Source: Streptomyces plumbidurans (GTDB lineage Bacteria > Actinomycetota > Actinomycetes > Streptomycetales > Streptomycetaceae). From it: a stretch of DNA of 64,000 nucleotides. Under the pieces are notes generated by a model. The model was given only the letters and a program-made list of their open reading frames with translations, was not told the DNA's origin and did no database searches. The stretch is taken from contig NZ_JAFJSY010000016.1 in the NCBI RefSeq assembly GCF_019857225.1, forward strand, positions 1-64,000, written 5' to 3'. Below are positions 41,810 to 52,916 of this stretch, piece by piece. The position numbers and the translations under genes are program-made. Within the stretch, counting starts at the first letter, position 1. Every line of letters begins with the position of its first letter.

Positions 41810-43168
41810 CTACCAGCCGACGGCGACCAGGAGCCATTGCGGGTCGGCGTGGGAGATGAAGGAGGATCGGCCCGCCACGTCGTCGTAGGGGAATCCGTAG
41901 GCGAGGTTGTTGATGGCGTTGTCGTGCCAGAACTTGGCGTAGTAGTTCGCCGGTGCCGCCTTGTAGAACTGGGCCGGGTCGGACTGCTGGGAGGCCGGCA
42001 GTGTGGCGACGTGGCGGTTGAGGGCGGCGCACATATTGGGGTTGCCCGCCAGGGAGGCGGCGCAGCCGAAGATGTCGGAGGTGGCCGCGTTGACGCCAAC
42101 GGACTGGGCGTAGGCGGTGAAGTAGTTCGCGTTGGCGCCGCCCGCGCGGAAGCTCGGGTCGCTGCCGGGCGCGATGATGCGGTACGGGGCCTGGGTCTGG
42201 GCCAGCACCTTGAACTCGTTCGGTACGGCGTCGGTGAAGCGCTGGAAGGTGGTGGCGCGGTCCTCGGCGAACGTCTGCCGGTTCTCGCCGACCTCGACGT
42301 CGTAGCCGTCCTTGCTGTGCAGGCGCATGGCCAGCTTCAGGCCGAAGGCGTCCACGCGGGTGGTGTTGCCGTTGAAGACGTTGTTGCCGACCGTGAACTC
42401 GATGAAGTCGTAGTAGGGGCCGTTGGGCGAGCCCAGGTAGAAGTACATGCGGCCCGCGGAGTTGGCGGGCATGTCGAGGTAGGGCTGCTCGGCGATGGAG
42501 TGCGTCTGGCCGTTGAAGCTCCAGTACACCTGACTGTCGGGGTACTTGCCGTTGGTGCGGTTGAGGATCTTCACCTCGACGGCGTTGTGGGCCGCGGGTA
42601 TGTCGCTGGTGCTGCCCCAGAAGTCGTCGGGCGGGGCGGAGGTGCCGCCGGGGCCGTAGACCTGGAACTCCCACAGGGAGTAGCCGTACGGGGTGGCCCG
42701 CGCGGTGCCGTAGACGCGGACGTAGCGGCCGCTGCCGGAGATGGTGATGTTCTGGGTTCCGCCGGTGGCGCTGGTGGTGGAGTGGACGGTGGTCCAGGTG
42801 TTGGCGTCGGTGGAGGTCTGGATCTGGAAGGCGGTCGCGTAGGCGGCCTCCCAGTTCAGCGTGACGCGGCTGAGCTGCTGGACGGATCCGAGGTCGATCC
42901 GGATCCACTGCGGGTCGGAGAAGGCCGAGGACCAGCGGGTGCCGGTGTTTCCGTCGACCGCCGCGCTCGCGGGGAAGGTGCCGTTCTCGGTCGAGGAGGC
43001 GGTGGCGGGTCTGCCCTGGGAGAGCAGCTGGTCGGCCGCGTGCGCGGGCGAGGGTGCGAGGACGGCGAAGAAGGCGGCGATCAGGACGACGACCAGGCCG
43101 AGAGCCGCGTGCGAGCGCGCGGCGCCGGCCGGTGGTCTGCGGGTGGGTGCGCCGACAACACTCTGCAT
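41810..43168 (-). CDS. Secreted GH64 beta-1,3-glucanase with N-terminal discoidin domain
   Basis: From ATG 43168 (GAGGAG upstream) the protein has 452 residues. A long basic n-region and hydrophobic core end at AHA near residue 44. A discoidin/F5-8C carbohydrate-binding domain follows (about 50-190, RWSSAFSDPQWIRIDLGSVQ and YGYSLWEFQVYG). The GH64 catalytic part begins near 200 (NAVEVKILNRTNGKYPDSQV, WSFNGQTHSIAEQPYLDMP, and a C-terminal ISHADPQWLLVAVGW). GH64 releases pentasaccharides from beta-1,3-glucan. A LacI-type palindrome sits just downstream of its promoter. Confidence 0.9.
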   Translation of the reverse strand: MQSVVGAPTRRPPAGAARSHAALGLVVVLIAAFFAVLAPSPAHAADQLLSQGRPATASSTENGTFPASAAVDGNTGTRWSSAFSDPQWIRIDLGSVQQLSRVTLNWEAAYATAFQIQTSTDANTWTTVHSTTSATGGTQNITISGSGRYVRVYGTARATPYGYSLWEFQVYGPGGTSAPPDDFWGSTSDIPAAHNAVEVKILNRTNGKYPDSQVYWSFNGQTHSIAEQPYLDMPANSAGRMYFYLGSPNGPYYDFIEFTVGNNVFNGNTTRVDAFGLKLAMRLHSKDGYDVEVGENRQTFAEDRATTFQRFTDAVPNEFKVLAQTQAPYRIIAPGSDPSFRAGGANANYFTAYAQSVGVNAATSDIFGCAASLAGNPNMCAALNRHVATLPASQQSDPAQFYKAAPANYYAKFWHDNAINNLAYGFPYDDVAGRSSFISHADPQWLLVAVGW

Positions 43169-43220
43169 GGGGGTCTCCTCAGGCCGGTTCGGCGTGCGTG
43201 GGGGTGGAGCAACAGCAGAA

Positions 43221-43236
43221 CAGAGAGCGCTCTCTG
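43221..43236. promoter_or_regulatory. LacI-type operator upstream of GH64
   Basis: CAGAGAGCGCTCTCTG is a 16-bp perfect palindrome with the AGCGCT core found in LacI/CebR-type operators. It begins 2 bases downstream of the predicted -10 box and covers the expected start site, 53-68 bases upstream of the GH64 ATG. It shares the AGAGCGCTCT core with sites at 44421 and 47370. Confidence 0.8.
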
Positions 43237-43238
43237 GG

Positions 43239-43267
43239 GTTGTAGTCCCACCGCTGCCTGGCGTCAA
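43239..43267 (-). promoter_or_regulatory. Predicted GH64 promoter
   Basis: On the minus strand TTGACG (43267-43262) and TACAAC (43244-43239) are spaced by exactly 17 bases, a good housekeeping-type promoter. The operator at 43221-43236 follows directly. Confidence 0.65.
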
Positions 43268-43345
43268 CAACTGAAGCCAAAATCAAGTGCGTTGCACTCT
43301 GCTCCTACATCCCTTGACGCATCCGGTACGGACCTGACGGCGCCG

Positions 43346-44386
43346 TCAGGCCGATGCGCGCACCACGAGTTCGGGCTCGAAGACGACCGCTGTGGGGTCG
43401 GTGCGTACGCCGTCGATGTGCTCGTCGAGCAGGCGGGCCATCCGGGCCGCCATCTCCTCGACCGGCTGGCGGACGGTGGTCAGCGGGGGGCGGCAGGTGA
43501 CGGCGATGCTGGAGTCGTCGAAGCCGACGACCGCGACGTCCTCGGGCACCCGGCGGCCGCGTTCGCGCAGCACCTGGCAGGCGCCCTGCGCCATGAGGTC
43601 GTTGGCGGCGAACACCCCGTCCGTTTCGGGATGGCGGTCCAGGAGATCCGCCATGGCCGTGATGCCGCTGTCGAGGGTGAAGCCGCCCTCGGCGACCGGG
43701 ACGTAGGGGTGGCCGTGGCGGGCGAGCGTGTCGCGGAATCCGGCCAGCCGCTCCTGGCTCGCCGCGACGTCCAACGGGCCGCTGATGGTGCCGAGTCGGC
43801 GGCACCCGCGGGCGAGCAGATGCTCGGCGGCGAGGTGCGCTCCGTCCCGGTGCGCGAGGTCGACATAGCTGAGCGGCACCGGGCGGGAGGGGCGGGCGAA
43901 GAGCACCGCGGGGAGCCGGGCGTCGGCGAGGAGGGCGGGCAGCGGGTCGTCGGCGTGGGTGGAGACCACCAGGGCGCCGTCGGCACGCCCCTGCCGCAGA
44001 TAGGTCAGCACCTCCTCCCGAGCCTCGGCGGACTCGGCGAACATCAGGACCGGGTGCAGGGAACGGGGGCGCAGGAAGCCGACGATGCCGCCGACCACCC
44101 GCCCGAAGAAGGGGTCCGCGAACACCCGCGCGGCGAAGGCGTTCTGGCCGGCGTCCGAGGTGTCGCCCGCGCCGGACACCACCAGGGCGACGGTCTCGGT
44201 CCGCCGGGTCACCAGCGAACGGGCGGCCCGGTTGGGCGCGTAACCCGTCCGCTCGATGGCACGGCGGACCAGTTCCTGTATCTGGGGATCCACATTGCGG
44301 ATGCCGTTGACGACCCGGGACACGGTCGCCCGGGAGACACCGGCCTCCCGGGCGACGTCCTCAAGCGTCGGGGCCCGTCTGCTCAT
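43346..44386 (-). CDS. LacI family regulator of the glucan-degradation genes
   Basis: The 346-residue protein has the LacI helix-turn-helix at its very N-terminus (TLEDVAREAGVSRATVSRVV) and the hinge NGIRNVDPQIQELV. A full effector-binding domain follows (VALVVSGAGDTSDAGQNAFA, then TVRQPVEEMAARMARLLDEH near the end). It is surrounded by secreted glycoside hydrolases carrying AGAGCGCTCT palindromes, one of which (44421-44430) lies 35 bases upstream of its own start. It is the likely repressor of those genes. A TAGGGT -10 box 6 bases before ATG suggests a leaderless message. Confidence 0.92.
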   Translation of the reverse strand: MSRRAPTLEDVAREAGVSRATVSRVVNGIRNVDPQIQELVRRAIERTGYAPNRAARSLVTRRTETVALVVSGAGDTSDAGQNAFAARVFADPFFGRVVGGIVGFLRPRSLHPVLMFAESAEAREEVLTYLRQGRADGALVVSTHADDPLPALLADARLPAVLFARPSRPVPLSYVDLAHRDGAHLAAEHLLARGCRRLGTISGPLDVAASQERLAGFRDTLARHGHPYVPVAEGGFTLDSGITAMADLLDRHPETDGVFAANDLMAQGACQVLRERGRRVPEDVAVVGFDDSSIAVTCRPPLTTVRQPVEEMAARMARLLDEHIDGVRTDPTAVVFEPELVVRASA

Positions 44387-44420
44387 GCAGGCACCCTAAC
44401 CGACCTGCGGATCACGCAAT

Positions 44421-44430
44421 AGAGCGCTCT
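44421..44430. promoter_or_regulatory. LacI-type operator upstream of the lacI gene
   Basis: AGAGCGCTCT is a 10-bp palindrome, identical to the core of the sites at 43221 and 47370, and lies 35-44 bases upstream of the lacI ATG. It fits autoregulation. The flanks are less symmetric than at the other two sites. Confidence 0.65.
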
Positions 44431-44459
44431 CCCGGCATGGCGTGCCGGGCCGGGTGCCG

Positions 44460-46214
44460 TCAGGAGTAGACGCCGAACTCGTAGAGCGAATATCCGTAAC
44501 CGGTGCCCCGCGCCGTGCCGTTGACCCGTACGTACCGGCCTGTTCCGGTGACGTCGAAGTCATCGATGCCGCCGTTGCCGTCCGTCACGGTGTGCACGGT
44601 CTGCCAGTTCTGGCCGTCGTCGGAGGTCTGGACGGTGTACGCCTTCGCGTACGACGTCTCCCAGAACAGCTGGACGTGCCGGAACGTGGTGCGGGTGCCG
44701 AGGTCGACCTGGAGCCACTGGGGGTCGCTCCAGTCGCTGGCCCAGCGGGTGGCCGGGTTCCCGTCGACCGCGTTGGCGGCGGTGCACGGGCAGTCGCCGT
44801 AACTGGGCTGGAACGACGAGGCCGTTGCCGGTTTGCCCTGTGCCAGGTTGGTGCCGGACGGCACGGGTGGCACGACGCGGACCGAACGGGTCTCGACGCC
44901 GACGTTGCCGTGGCCGTCGGTCGCCTTGACGTAGACCTTCCAGACGCCAGGGCGGTCGGGTGCGGTGACCTTCAGCCGGCCGCCGCCGAGGTCGGTGAAG
45001 GGCAGCGAGGCCAGGTTCTTGCTCTGGTCGATGTACATGCTGTTGTCGAGGACCTCGTAGGAGATCGCGTCGCCGTCGGGGTCGGTGGCCTTGACGTCCA
45101 GCACGAGATCATGTTTCGCCTGCACCTTGCCCGCGTCGCCCTCCACGCTCAGGTCGGAGATGACGGGCGGGGTGTTGTCGTGCGAGGTGTCGCCGCCGTA
45201 GGCCTTCTTCACGGCGTAGTACGACAGGCGTTTCTGGCCCGCGGGCAGCAGGTTGAACCAGATGCCGCCGAAGTCGTATTCGGTGCCGTAGTGGAACATG
45301 GTGGCCCCCAGCGCGACGCCCTTGTGGCCGGTGATGCAGCCCCACGCGTGTGTGTAGCCGTCGGCCTTGGCCCGGTCGGAGGGTTCGAGGGGCACGCCGT
45401 TGGCGTCGTCGGGGACCTCCCACTCCCCCGCCGGTCCGGTCTCGGTGACGATGTAGGGCTTGGTGTAACCCCCTTGCTCCCAGGCGGACTTGACGTCGCA
45501 GACGCCGTTGTAGGAGTTCACGGCGTACAGGTCGAGGTCCGGCGCGTTCTTCTTGTAGTACGGCCACGCGCCTACCCAGGCGTCGGTCGAGGTGACCGGG
45601 TGGTTGGGGTCGACGGCGTGGATCTTCTTGGTGATGTCGTTGACGAGGGTGGTGTAGGCGTCGCGCTGCCGCTCCAACTCGTCGCCGCTGAAGCAGTTCT
45701 GCAGCCCGAGCACCGACTCGTTGCCGACGTCCCACATGAGCACGCCGGGGTTGTCCTTGTACGTCTGGACCCACTTGGGGAACTCGTCGAGCATTTGGTT
45801 CTTGTACGCGGTGTCGGTCACGTAGTTGACGCAGCCGCCGCTGCCGGGGCCGCCGCCGGGCTGGAGCCAGAAGCCGGCGACGACCTTGATGCCGTGGGCG
45901 GCGGCCGAGTCGAACAGCGGCTTGCTGGTGGCGTCGGTGCCCCAGGTGCGGATCGTGTTGACGCCCATGGACTGCAGGTCGGGCATGTACTTCTCGGCAT
46001 CCGCGACGCTCGGGCCCCAGGTCAGGCCCTTGACCTGGTACGGCTGCCCGTCCACCGTCAGCTGCCAGTTGCCCTGGCTGCCGGTGACCTTGACGACGCT
46101 GCCGGCCGCGTGGGCCTGGGCGGCGGGCAGTGCGGTGAGCAGGCCGACGGCCAGGACACCGGCGGTGAGGGGTGCCGCTGCGCGGCGTCTGCGGGTGCGG
46201 GGTCGTGGGGTCAT
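44460..46214 (-). CDS. Secreted clan-A glycoside hydrolase with C-terminal discoidin domain
   Basis: The 584-residue protein has a signal peptide (basic start RPRTRRRR, cleavage after AHA near 36). A TIM-barrel catalytic domain (about 40-345) has clan-A glutamates Glu166 in LMWDVGNESVLG and Glu258 in YIVTETGPAGEW, as in GH2/GH5-like retaining enzymes. A beta-sandwich linker follows (about 350-445, an Ig-like ATDPDGDAISYEV), then a discoidin domain (about 450-584, RWASDWSDPQWLQVDLGTRT, GYGYSLYEFGVY). The context suggests beta-glucan or a related wall glycan as substrate, but the GH family is not certain. Cotranscribed with the DUF1996 gene (12-base gap). Confidence 0.87.
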   Translation of the reverse strand: MTPRPRTRRRRAAAPLTAGVLAVGLLTALPAAQAHAAGSVVKVTGSQGNWQLTVDGQPYQVKGLTWGPSVADAEKYMPDLQSMGVNTIRTWGTDATSKPLFDSAAAHGIKVVAGFWLQPGGGPGSGGCVNYVTDTAYKNQMLDEFPKWVQTYKDNPGVLMWDVGNESVLGLQNCFSGDELERQRDAYTTLVNDITKKIHAVDPNHPVTSTDAWVGAWPYYKKNAPDLDLYAVNSYNGVCDVKSAWEQGGYTKPYIVTETGPAGEWEVPDDANGVPLEPSDRAKADGYTHAWGCITGHKGVALGATMFHYGTEYDFGGIWFNLLPAGQKRLSYYAVKKAYGGDTSHDNTPPVISDLSVEGDAGKVQAKHDLVLDVKATDPDGDAISYEVLDNSMYIDQSKNLASLPFTDLGGGRLKVTAPDRPGVWKVYVKATDGHGNVGVETRSVRVVPPVPSGTNLAQGKPATASSFQPSYGDCPCTAANAVDGNPATRWASDWSDPQWLQVDLGTRTTFRHVQLFWETSYAKAYTVQTSDDGQNWQTVHTVTDGNGGIDDFDVTGTGRYVRVNGTARGTGYGYSLYEFGVYS

Positions 46215-46226
46215 CGCCGTTTCTCC

Positions 46227-47321
46227 TCAGGGGAGTTCATAGTTCTCGTCGAGTGCGGCGCCCGCCTCGGGGTGGGTCTCGTCGTAGCCGCGCGCGTCGC
46301 ACTGCAGCCCGCCGACGACGCAGTGGTCGACCAGTGCCTTGAGCGTGGCGTCGTCCCAGGCGTTGAAGAAGTCGTAGTGGAAGCTGTGGCCCGTGCCGCT
46401 GGCGAGGCGCACCTTCGACATGTCCCCGTTGACCGGGAAGGCCATCTTGAACTCGATCATCGGCAGGGCGACCGGGTGGTCGGCCGGGCAGATGTTGTCG
46501 TTCGTGCCGGGCTTGACCACGGGGTAGGCCATGTGGCTCTTGTGGTCGGGGGTGTCGAGGTACTTGCCGTCCCAGCAACTGGGCGCCTGGAAGCGGATGT
46601 TGAGCTGGACGTCGGCGCGGTCGGGGCAGGTGGCGGGGAACTCGGTGTTGAAGTAGCTGTCCCCGCACTCCCAGCCCTCGACGAAGCCGGGGTGGTTGCG
46701 GAACTCGTCGGCGCTCTGCATCGGGTTGGCGACGACGAACCGCAGGCCCTTGGGGAAGGGCCGGACGCTGGTGTAGTCGGTGACGCCGGCCTTGTAGTAG
46801 ATGACCTGCGGGCCGACGGGGAGGATCTGCTGGTCGCCGTTGTAGAGGGTGGGCATCCAGTAGCCGGACAGGTCGCCGGGCGCCTTGCAGGTGGTGCCGC
46901 CGGCCTCCAGTGAGGCGGTGGTGCTGAAGGCGTCGGTCGTCGTGTTGCCCATGAACGTGTGGTCGTGGGACTTGCCGGGCTGCTGCGGATAGACGATGGG
47001 GTCGTCCGGCTTGGTGTGGGTGACCGAGCAGTTGGCCTGGAACTCGTGGAAGTAGCGGTGGGGCGGGTCCTGCGTGGACGGCGTCACGCCGGTGACCGGC
47101 GGGTTCGCGGGGATGTAGCCGTCGCCGTCCGGGTCCTCCGGGGAGCCGGCGGTGGACGCCGCCATCGCGTGACCGGAGTGGGTGGCGGCGAAGGACTGCG
47201 CGGCGGAGCTGTGCGCTGCGGGCGGTCCGGCGCTGGTGGCCACGCCGCCGATTCCGATCGAGGTCAGTAGGAGCGCGCTGGTGATCAGTGTGGCTGACAG
47301 GCCTTTCGATCTCCCGGACAT
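46227..47321 (-). CDS. Secreted DUF1996 domain protein
   Basis: The 364-residue protein has a signal peptide and an Ala/Ser-rich linker (to about residue 60). The DUF1996 domain (about 85-350) begins at RYFHEFQANCSVTHTKPDDP and has GKSHDHTFMGN, YWMPTLYNG, and FQAPSCWDGKYLDTPDHKSH followed by HPVALPMIEFKMAFPV. Conserved His/Asp/Cys pairs suggest a metal site or disulfides. The family is widespread in fungi and actinomycetes in wall-active contexts, but its biochemical role is unclear to me. It is the first gene of an operon with the clan-A hydrolase and is preceded by an 18-bp LacI-type palindrome. Confidence 0.9.
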   Translation of the reverse strand: MSGRSKGLSATLITSALLLTSIGIGGVATSAGPPAAHSSAAQSFAATHSGHAMAASTAGSPEDPDGDGYIPANPPVTGVTPSTQDPPHRYFHEFQANCSVTHTKPDDPIVYPQQPGKSHDHTFMGNTTTDAFSTTASLEAGGTTCKAPGDLSGYWMPTLYNGDQQILPVGPQVIYYKAGVTDYTSVRPFPKGLRFVVANPMQSADEFRNHPGFVEGWECGDSYFNTEFPATCPDRADVQLNIRFQAPSCWDGKYLDTPDHKSHMAYPVVKPGTNDNICPADHPVALPMIEFKMAFPVNGDMSKVRLASGTGHSFHYDFFNAWDDATLKALVDHCVVGGLQCDARGYDETHPEAGAALDENYELP

Positions 47322-47369
47322 GGAGACCTCCTCCTGAACGGTGGGGGTTGGAGAGACCGCGCTCCGGAA

Positions 47370-47387
47370 CGGGAGAGCGCTCTCCCG
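47370..47387. promoter_or_regulatory. LacI-type operator upstream of the DUF1996 operon
   Basis: CGGGAGAGCGCTCTCCCG is an 18-bp perfect palindrome sharing the GAGAGCGCTCTC core with the GH64 site. It lies 49-66 bases upstream of the DUF1996 start, directly downstream of the predicted promoter, the same promoter-operator geometry as at 43221. Confidence 0.8.
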
Positions 47388-47393
47388 CCGAGG

Positions 47394-47423
47394 AGTGTTG
47401 AGTGCATGTCATCAAGATGTCAA
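47394..47423 (-). promoter_or_regulatory. Predicted DUF1996 operon promoter
   Basis: On the minus strand a consensus -35 TTGACA (47423-47418) is followed after 17-18 bases by CAACACT (47400-47394) as a moderate -10. The 18-bp operator lies just downstream. This is a pattern match only. Confidence 0.5.
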
Positions 47424-47619
47424 GCGATCCGGCAGAAGTGGACCAGGAAAGATTTCAACTTCCGAAGGCTTGCCGAGAGTTGGACCTCATCAGTTAAATC
47501 AAGACTTGAACTAAGCGCCGTGGCAGTGACCTTGGTGCGTCACCCCCACCTGCCTTCGGCGCCCCCTCGTGCTCTTCGTGTTCTTTCGTGCTCTTCCCAT
47601 CGCACCCGCAGGGACCTCC

Positions 47620-50160
<2,541 letters not shown>

Positions 50161-50195
50161 CCGGTTGGGGATCGGTGACACCTTGAACGGCTGAG

Positions 50196-50232
50196 CCCCT
50201 GCCGGGGTCGCGTACCGCGGTCCCGGCAGGGG
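50196..50232 (+). terminator. Terminator after the beta-helix protein gene
   Basis: A perfect 11-bp stem (50196-50206 with 50222-50232) and a 15-base loop lie 36 bases after the stop, ahead of the LysR gene. Confidence 0.7.
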
Positions 50233-50372
50233 TTCGTTCGGGTTTCCGGTCGGTCACGTCTGCGGCGGGTGATCCGCGGGAATCTCCGTCCGCCCGACGG
50301 GGTTACCGACTGTGACGACGATCCACACGGAGACCCGCGGTCCGCCGCAGGGAGGACAGGAGGCGGGAGCCG

Positions 50373-51269
50373 ATGAGTCTGCGCCAGTTCGAGTACGCCC
50401 TGGCCGTCGCCGAGGCGGGCTCGGTCACGGCGGCGGCGGAGCTGCTGCATGTCGCTCAGCCGTCGATGTCCCAGCAGATCCGCGGCCTGGAGCGGGATCT
50501 CGGCGTGGAGCTGTTCGCCCGTACGCCGACCGGGCTGGTGCCCACCGTCGTCGGCCGCGCGTTTCTGCGGGAGGCGGAGGTCGCGGTGAGCGCGGCACGG
50601 CGGGCGAGGGCGACAGCCCGGGCCGGTGCCGAGGAGCTTGAGGGCGAGGTCGTCGTCGCGGCCCAAATGGGCTTTGGCACACGGCAGTTGCCGGGCGCGC
50701 TGAGTGCGCTGCGGCGCCGCTTCCCCCGCTTGGAGGTCACCGTCTTCGAGGAGCCGAGCTCGGCCGAACTGGACCGTCTGTGCCGCCGGGGCGTGCTGAA
50801 CCTCGCCCTGATGGCGGCGTGCGAGCGGACCCCCGCCGACGCCCACCACCTGGGCGACGAGGAGTTCGTCGTGGTGCTGGGCGCCGGGCGCCGGCAGCTC
50901 GCGGCGGACCGGGTCGACCTGCGCGAACTGGACGGGGAGCCGTGGGTGAGGTTCGACCGTGACAGCGCGCTCGACGGCGTGCTGCTGAACGTACTGCGGG
51001 ACAACGAACTGGCCCCCACCACGGTCGCCCGCGTGTCCCAGACGGCGACCGCCGTGCGCTGGGCCGCACACGGGCTGGGGGTGACGCTCGTACCGGCCTC
51101 CGCGGTGCCCCATGGTTACGAGCACCTCGTACGCCCGGTGTCCCCGGTCGTGACCCAGCCGGTCATCGCCGTGCTCCGGCCCGGCGCGGGCCCGGCGGAA
51201 TCGGCCCTGCTCGAATTCCTGCGCAAGGAGACGTGGTCCGAGCCGACATTCTTCTCGGCGGTGCCCTAA
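50373..51269 (+). CDS. LysR family transcriptional regulator
   Basis: The 298-residue protein has an N-terminal winged helix-turn-helix (MSLRQFEYALAVAEAGSVTA, then QPSMSQQIRGLERDLGVELF). The LysR substrate-binding domain runs from about residue 90 to 290 (EGEVVVAAQMGFGTRQLPGA, TAVRWAAHGLGVTLVPASAV). It starts at ATG 50373 with GGGAG upstream. Its 3' neighbour, an SDR oxidoreductase, is convergent; no divergent target gene is visible, so its regulon may lie elsewhere. Confidence 0.92.
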   Translation: MSLRQFEYALAVAEAGSVTAAAELLHVAQPSMSQQIRGLERDLGVELFARTPTGLVPTVVGRAFLREAEVAVSAARRARATARAGAEELEGEVVVAAQMGFGTRQLPGALSALRRRFPRLEVTVFEEPSSAELDRLCRRGVLNLALMAACERTPADAHHLGDEEFVVVLGAGRRQLAADRVDLRELDGEPWVRFDRDSALDGVLLNVLRDNELAPTTVARVSQTATAVRWAAHGLGVTLVPASAVPHGYEHLVRPVSPVVTQPVIAVLRPGAGPAESALLEFLRKETWSEPTFFSAVP

Positions 51270-51319
51270 TGGCAGTGTCCTAAAGGCGGGGCAGGAAAGG
51301 GGCGGGTTTTATTGCGTTC

Positions 51320-52096
51320 TCAGCCCCTGGGGAATTCGCCGCCGTCCACGATGATATTGCTTCCGGTCAGCCAGCCCGCCCGGTCGGACACGAGGAACCG
51401 CACCGCGTGGGCGATGTCGTCGGGCAGGCCGTCGCGCCCCAGCGGGGTGGTGTCGTCGGCGTTGACCTGGGCGGGCGCCTCGGAAAGCTGCGCCCACTGC
51501 TCCCGTGTGGCCTCGCCGCCGGGGGTGGTGACCCTGCCGGGGCTCACGGTGTTGACCCGGATTCCGGCCGGGGCCAGCTCCAGGGCCAGCCCCCGGCTGT
51601 AGTTCTCCAGTGCCGCCTTGGCCGCTGTGTAGTGCAGGAACGGTCCCACCGGGGTGAGGACGGCGGCCGAGGAGACATGCACGATCATCCCCGAGCCCTG
51701 GTCCCGCATCCCCGGTACCAGCAGCGCGTCAAGGCGCACCGAAGCCAGGAAGTTCAGGTCCATCGCGTCCTGCCATTCCTCGTCGGGGATGGCGGAAGCG
51801 ACCTTGTGCGGTCGCGCACCTCCTGCGTTGTGGACCAGGATGTCCACCCCGCCGAGCGTCTCGCGCGCGACCGCGGCAAGCGCCTGCGCGCCGGCCTGGG
51901 TCCGTACGTCCGCCTGCACGAAGGCGGCTCCCTGCGGCGCCGCGCTCGTCGCCGACCGGGCGGTCGTGAGCACCTCGGCGCCCGCGTCCAGGAGTTGGCG
52001 TACGACGGCCGCTCCGATTCCGCGGGAGCCGCCCGTGACCAGGGCCCGCTTTCCTGCGAGTTCCCGCATTCCCGATCCGCTGTCGACAGTGGTCAT
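51320..52096 (-). CDS. SDR family NAD(P)-dependent oxidoreductase
   Basis: From ATG 52096 the protein has 258 residues (ATG 52114 is an alternative). It is a classical short-chain dehydrogenase: cofactor motif ALVTGGSRGIGAAVV, the NNAG equivalent LVHNAGGA, the catalytic Ser with YTAAKAALENYSRGLALEL (Tyr and Lys), and GSNIIVDGGEFPRG at the end. It acts as a cytoplasmic NAD(P)H-dependent reductase or dehydrogenase. The substrate is unknown. It is convergent with the LysR gene; no shared regulation is visible. Confidence 0.92.
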   Translation of the reverse strand: MTTVDSGSGMRELAGKRALVTGGSRGIGAAVVRQLLDAGAEVLTTARSATSAAPQGAAFVQADVRTQAGAQALAAVARETLGGVDILVHNAGGARPHKVASAIPDEEWQDAMDLNFLASVRLDALLVPGMRDQGSGMIVHVSSAAVLTPVGPFLHYTAAKAALENYSRGLALELAPAGIRVNTVSPGRVTTPGGEATREQWAQLSEAPAQVNADDTTPLGRDGLPDDIAHAVRFLVSDRAGWLTGSNIIVDGGEFPRG

Positions 52097-52359
52097 GCCA
52101 CCGGTCCTCTCCATTATGCAATCCGTTGTGTATGGGCGCTCGAATCAAAGATGAGCTGTTTCACCGTACGTACGGAAAAGAGGGCGAGGCAAAGACGAAA
52201 TAGCAGCACGGGGTATAGGGAGGTCCTATGGCCATTTGGGGAGGTGGCCATGGGAGAGGCCGGCGATTCACTGGCCGTTGCATGGACCCGACGTTCGAGG
52301 GGCGCGGGGTCGGTGAGACGATCACGGCGAACGGCCGCTCCTTCGGAAGGGGAAGAAGA

Positions 52360-52797
52360 GTGTCCGTGTTCCAGCGCATCCTCGTCGCCGTCGATCCCAG
52401 CCCCGCCCGCCACCGCGCCGTACGGCTGGTCGGCGAGCTCGCACAGCTGCACGGCGCCGAGGTCCGCGTCGTACACGTCGCCGCGCAGGCCGCCTCCGCC
52501 GCCGCGATCGTCCCGCTCGAGAACGACGCCGAGGCAAAGGCCGTCGTCGATGAAGCCGTCGCCGCCCTACGGGGGCAGGGGATCAAGGTCGAGGGCACCC
52601 TCGCCAAGGGGCTCACCACGCAGATCGCGGAGGCCATTTCCGAGGCGGCCGTGGAGTTCGGCGCCGACCTCATCGTTCTGAGCCCTCACCACCGCAGTGC
52701 GCTCGAGGCACTGTTCCAGCCTCGTGTCAGCGACGCCGTCGCCCATCACACCGGCGCCGCCGTGCTGCTCGCCCCGGAAGCCCCCGACCAGGCCTGA
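52360..52797 (+). CDS. Universal stress protein (UspA family)
   Basis: The 145-residue protein starts at GTG 52360, placed by GGAAGGGGAAGAA just upstream. A single Usp domain shows FQRILVAVDPSPARHRAVRL at strand 1, EVRVVHVAAQA at strand 2, and FGADLIVLSPHHRSALEALF near the nucleotide-binding loop. The canonical G-x2-G-x9-G(S/T) ATP motif is modified: HHRSALEALFQPRVSDAVAH lacks both glycines, suggesting a non-ATP-binding form. Stress-linked cytoplasmic proteins of this kind often modulate metabolism in dormancy. Confidence 0.87.
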   Translation: MSVFQRILVAVDPSPARHRAVRLVGELAQLHGAEVRVVHVAAQAASAAAIVPLENDAEAKAVVDEAVAALRGQGIKVEGTLAKGLTTQIAEAISEAAVEFGADLIVLSPHHRSALEALFQPRVSDAVAHHTGAAVLLAPEAPDQA

Positions 52798-52916
52798 CCA
52801 CGCCGTCCGCGTCCCGGCTCCGAGCGAGCGGGCGAGGGGGCGAGCGGGCGATGAGTTCTCTCGTGGTGACCGGTCTTCACTGCATGGCGTGACCAACCGC
52901 AGCTGAGGAGATCACC

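Larger units (their letters stand above)
47322..47619. promoter_or_regulatory. 298-bp divergent promoter region of the DUF1996 and beta-helix genes
   Basis: No supported gene lies in this gap. The left part holds the DUF1996 promoter and operator (47370-47423). On the right, TTGCCG at 47471 with GTTAAA 17 bases later is a weak candidate promoter for the plus-strand gene at 47620. The palindrome is 233 bases upstream of that gene, so control of it by the same LacI is possible but less clear. Confidence 0.45.
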
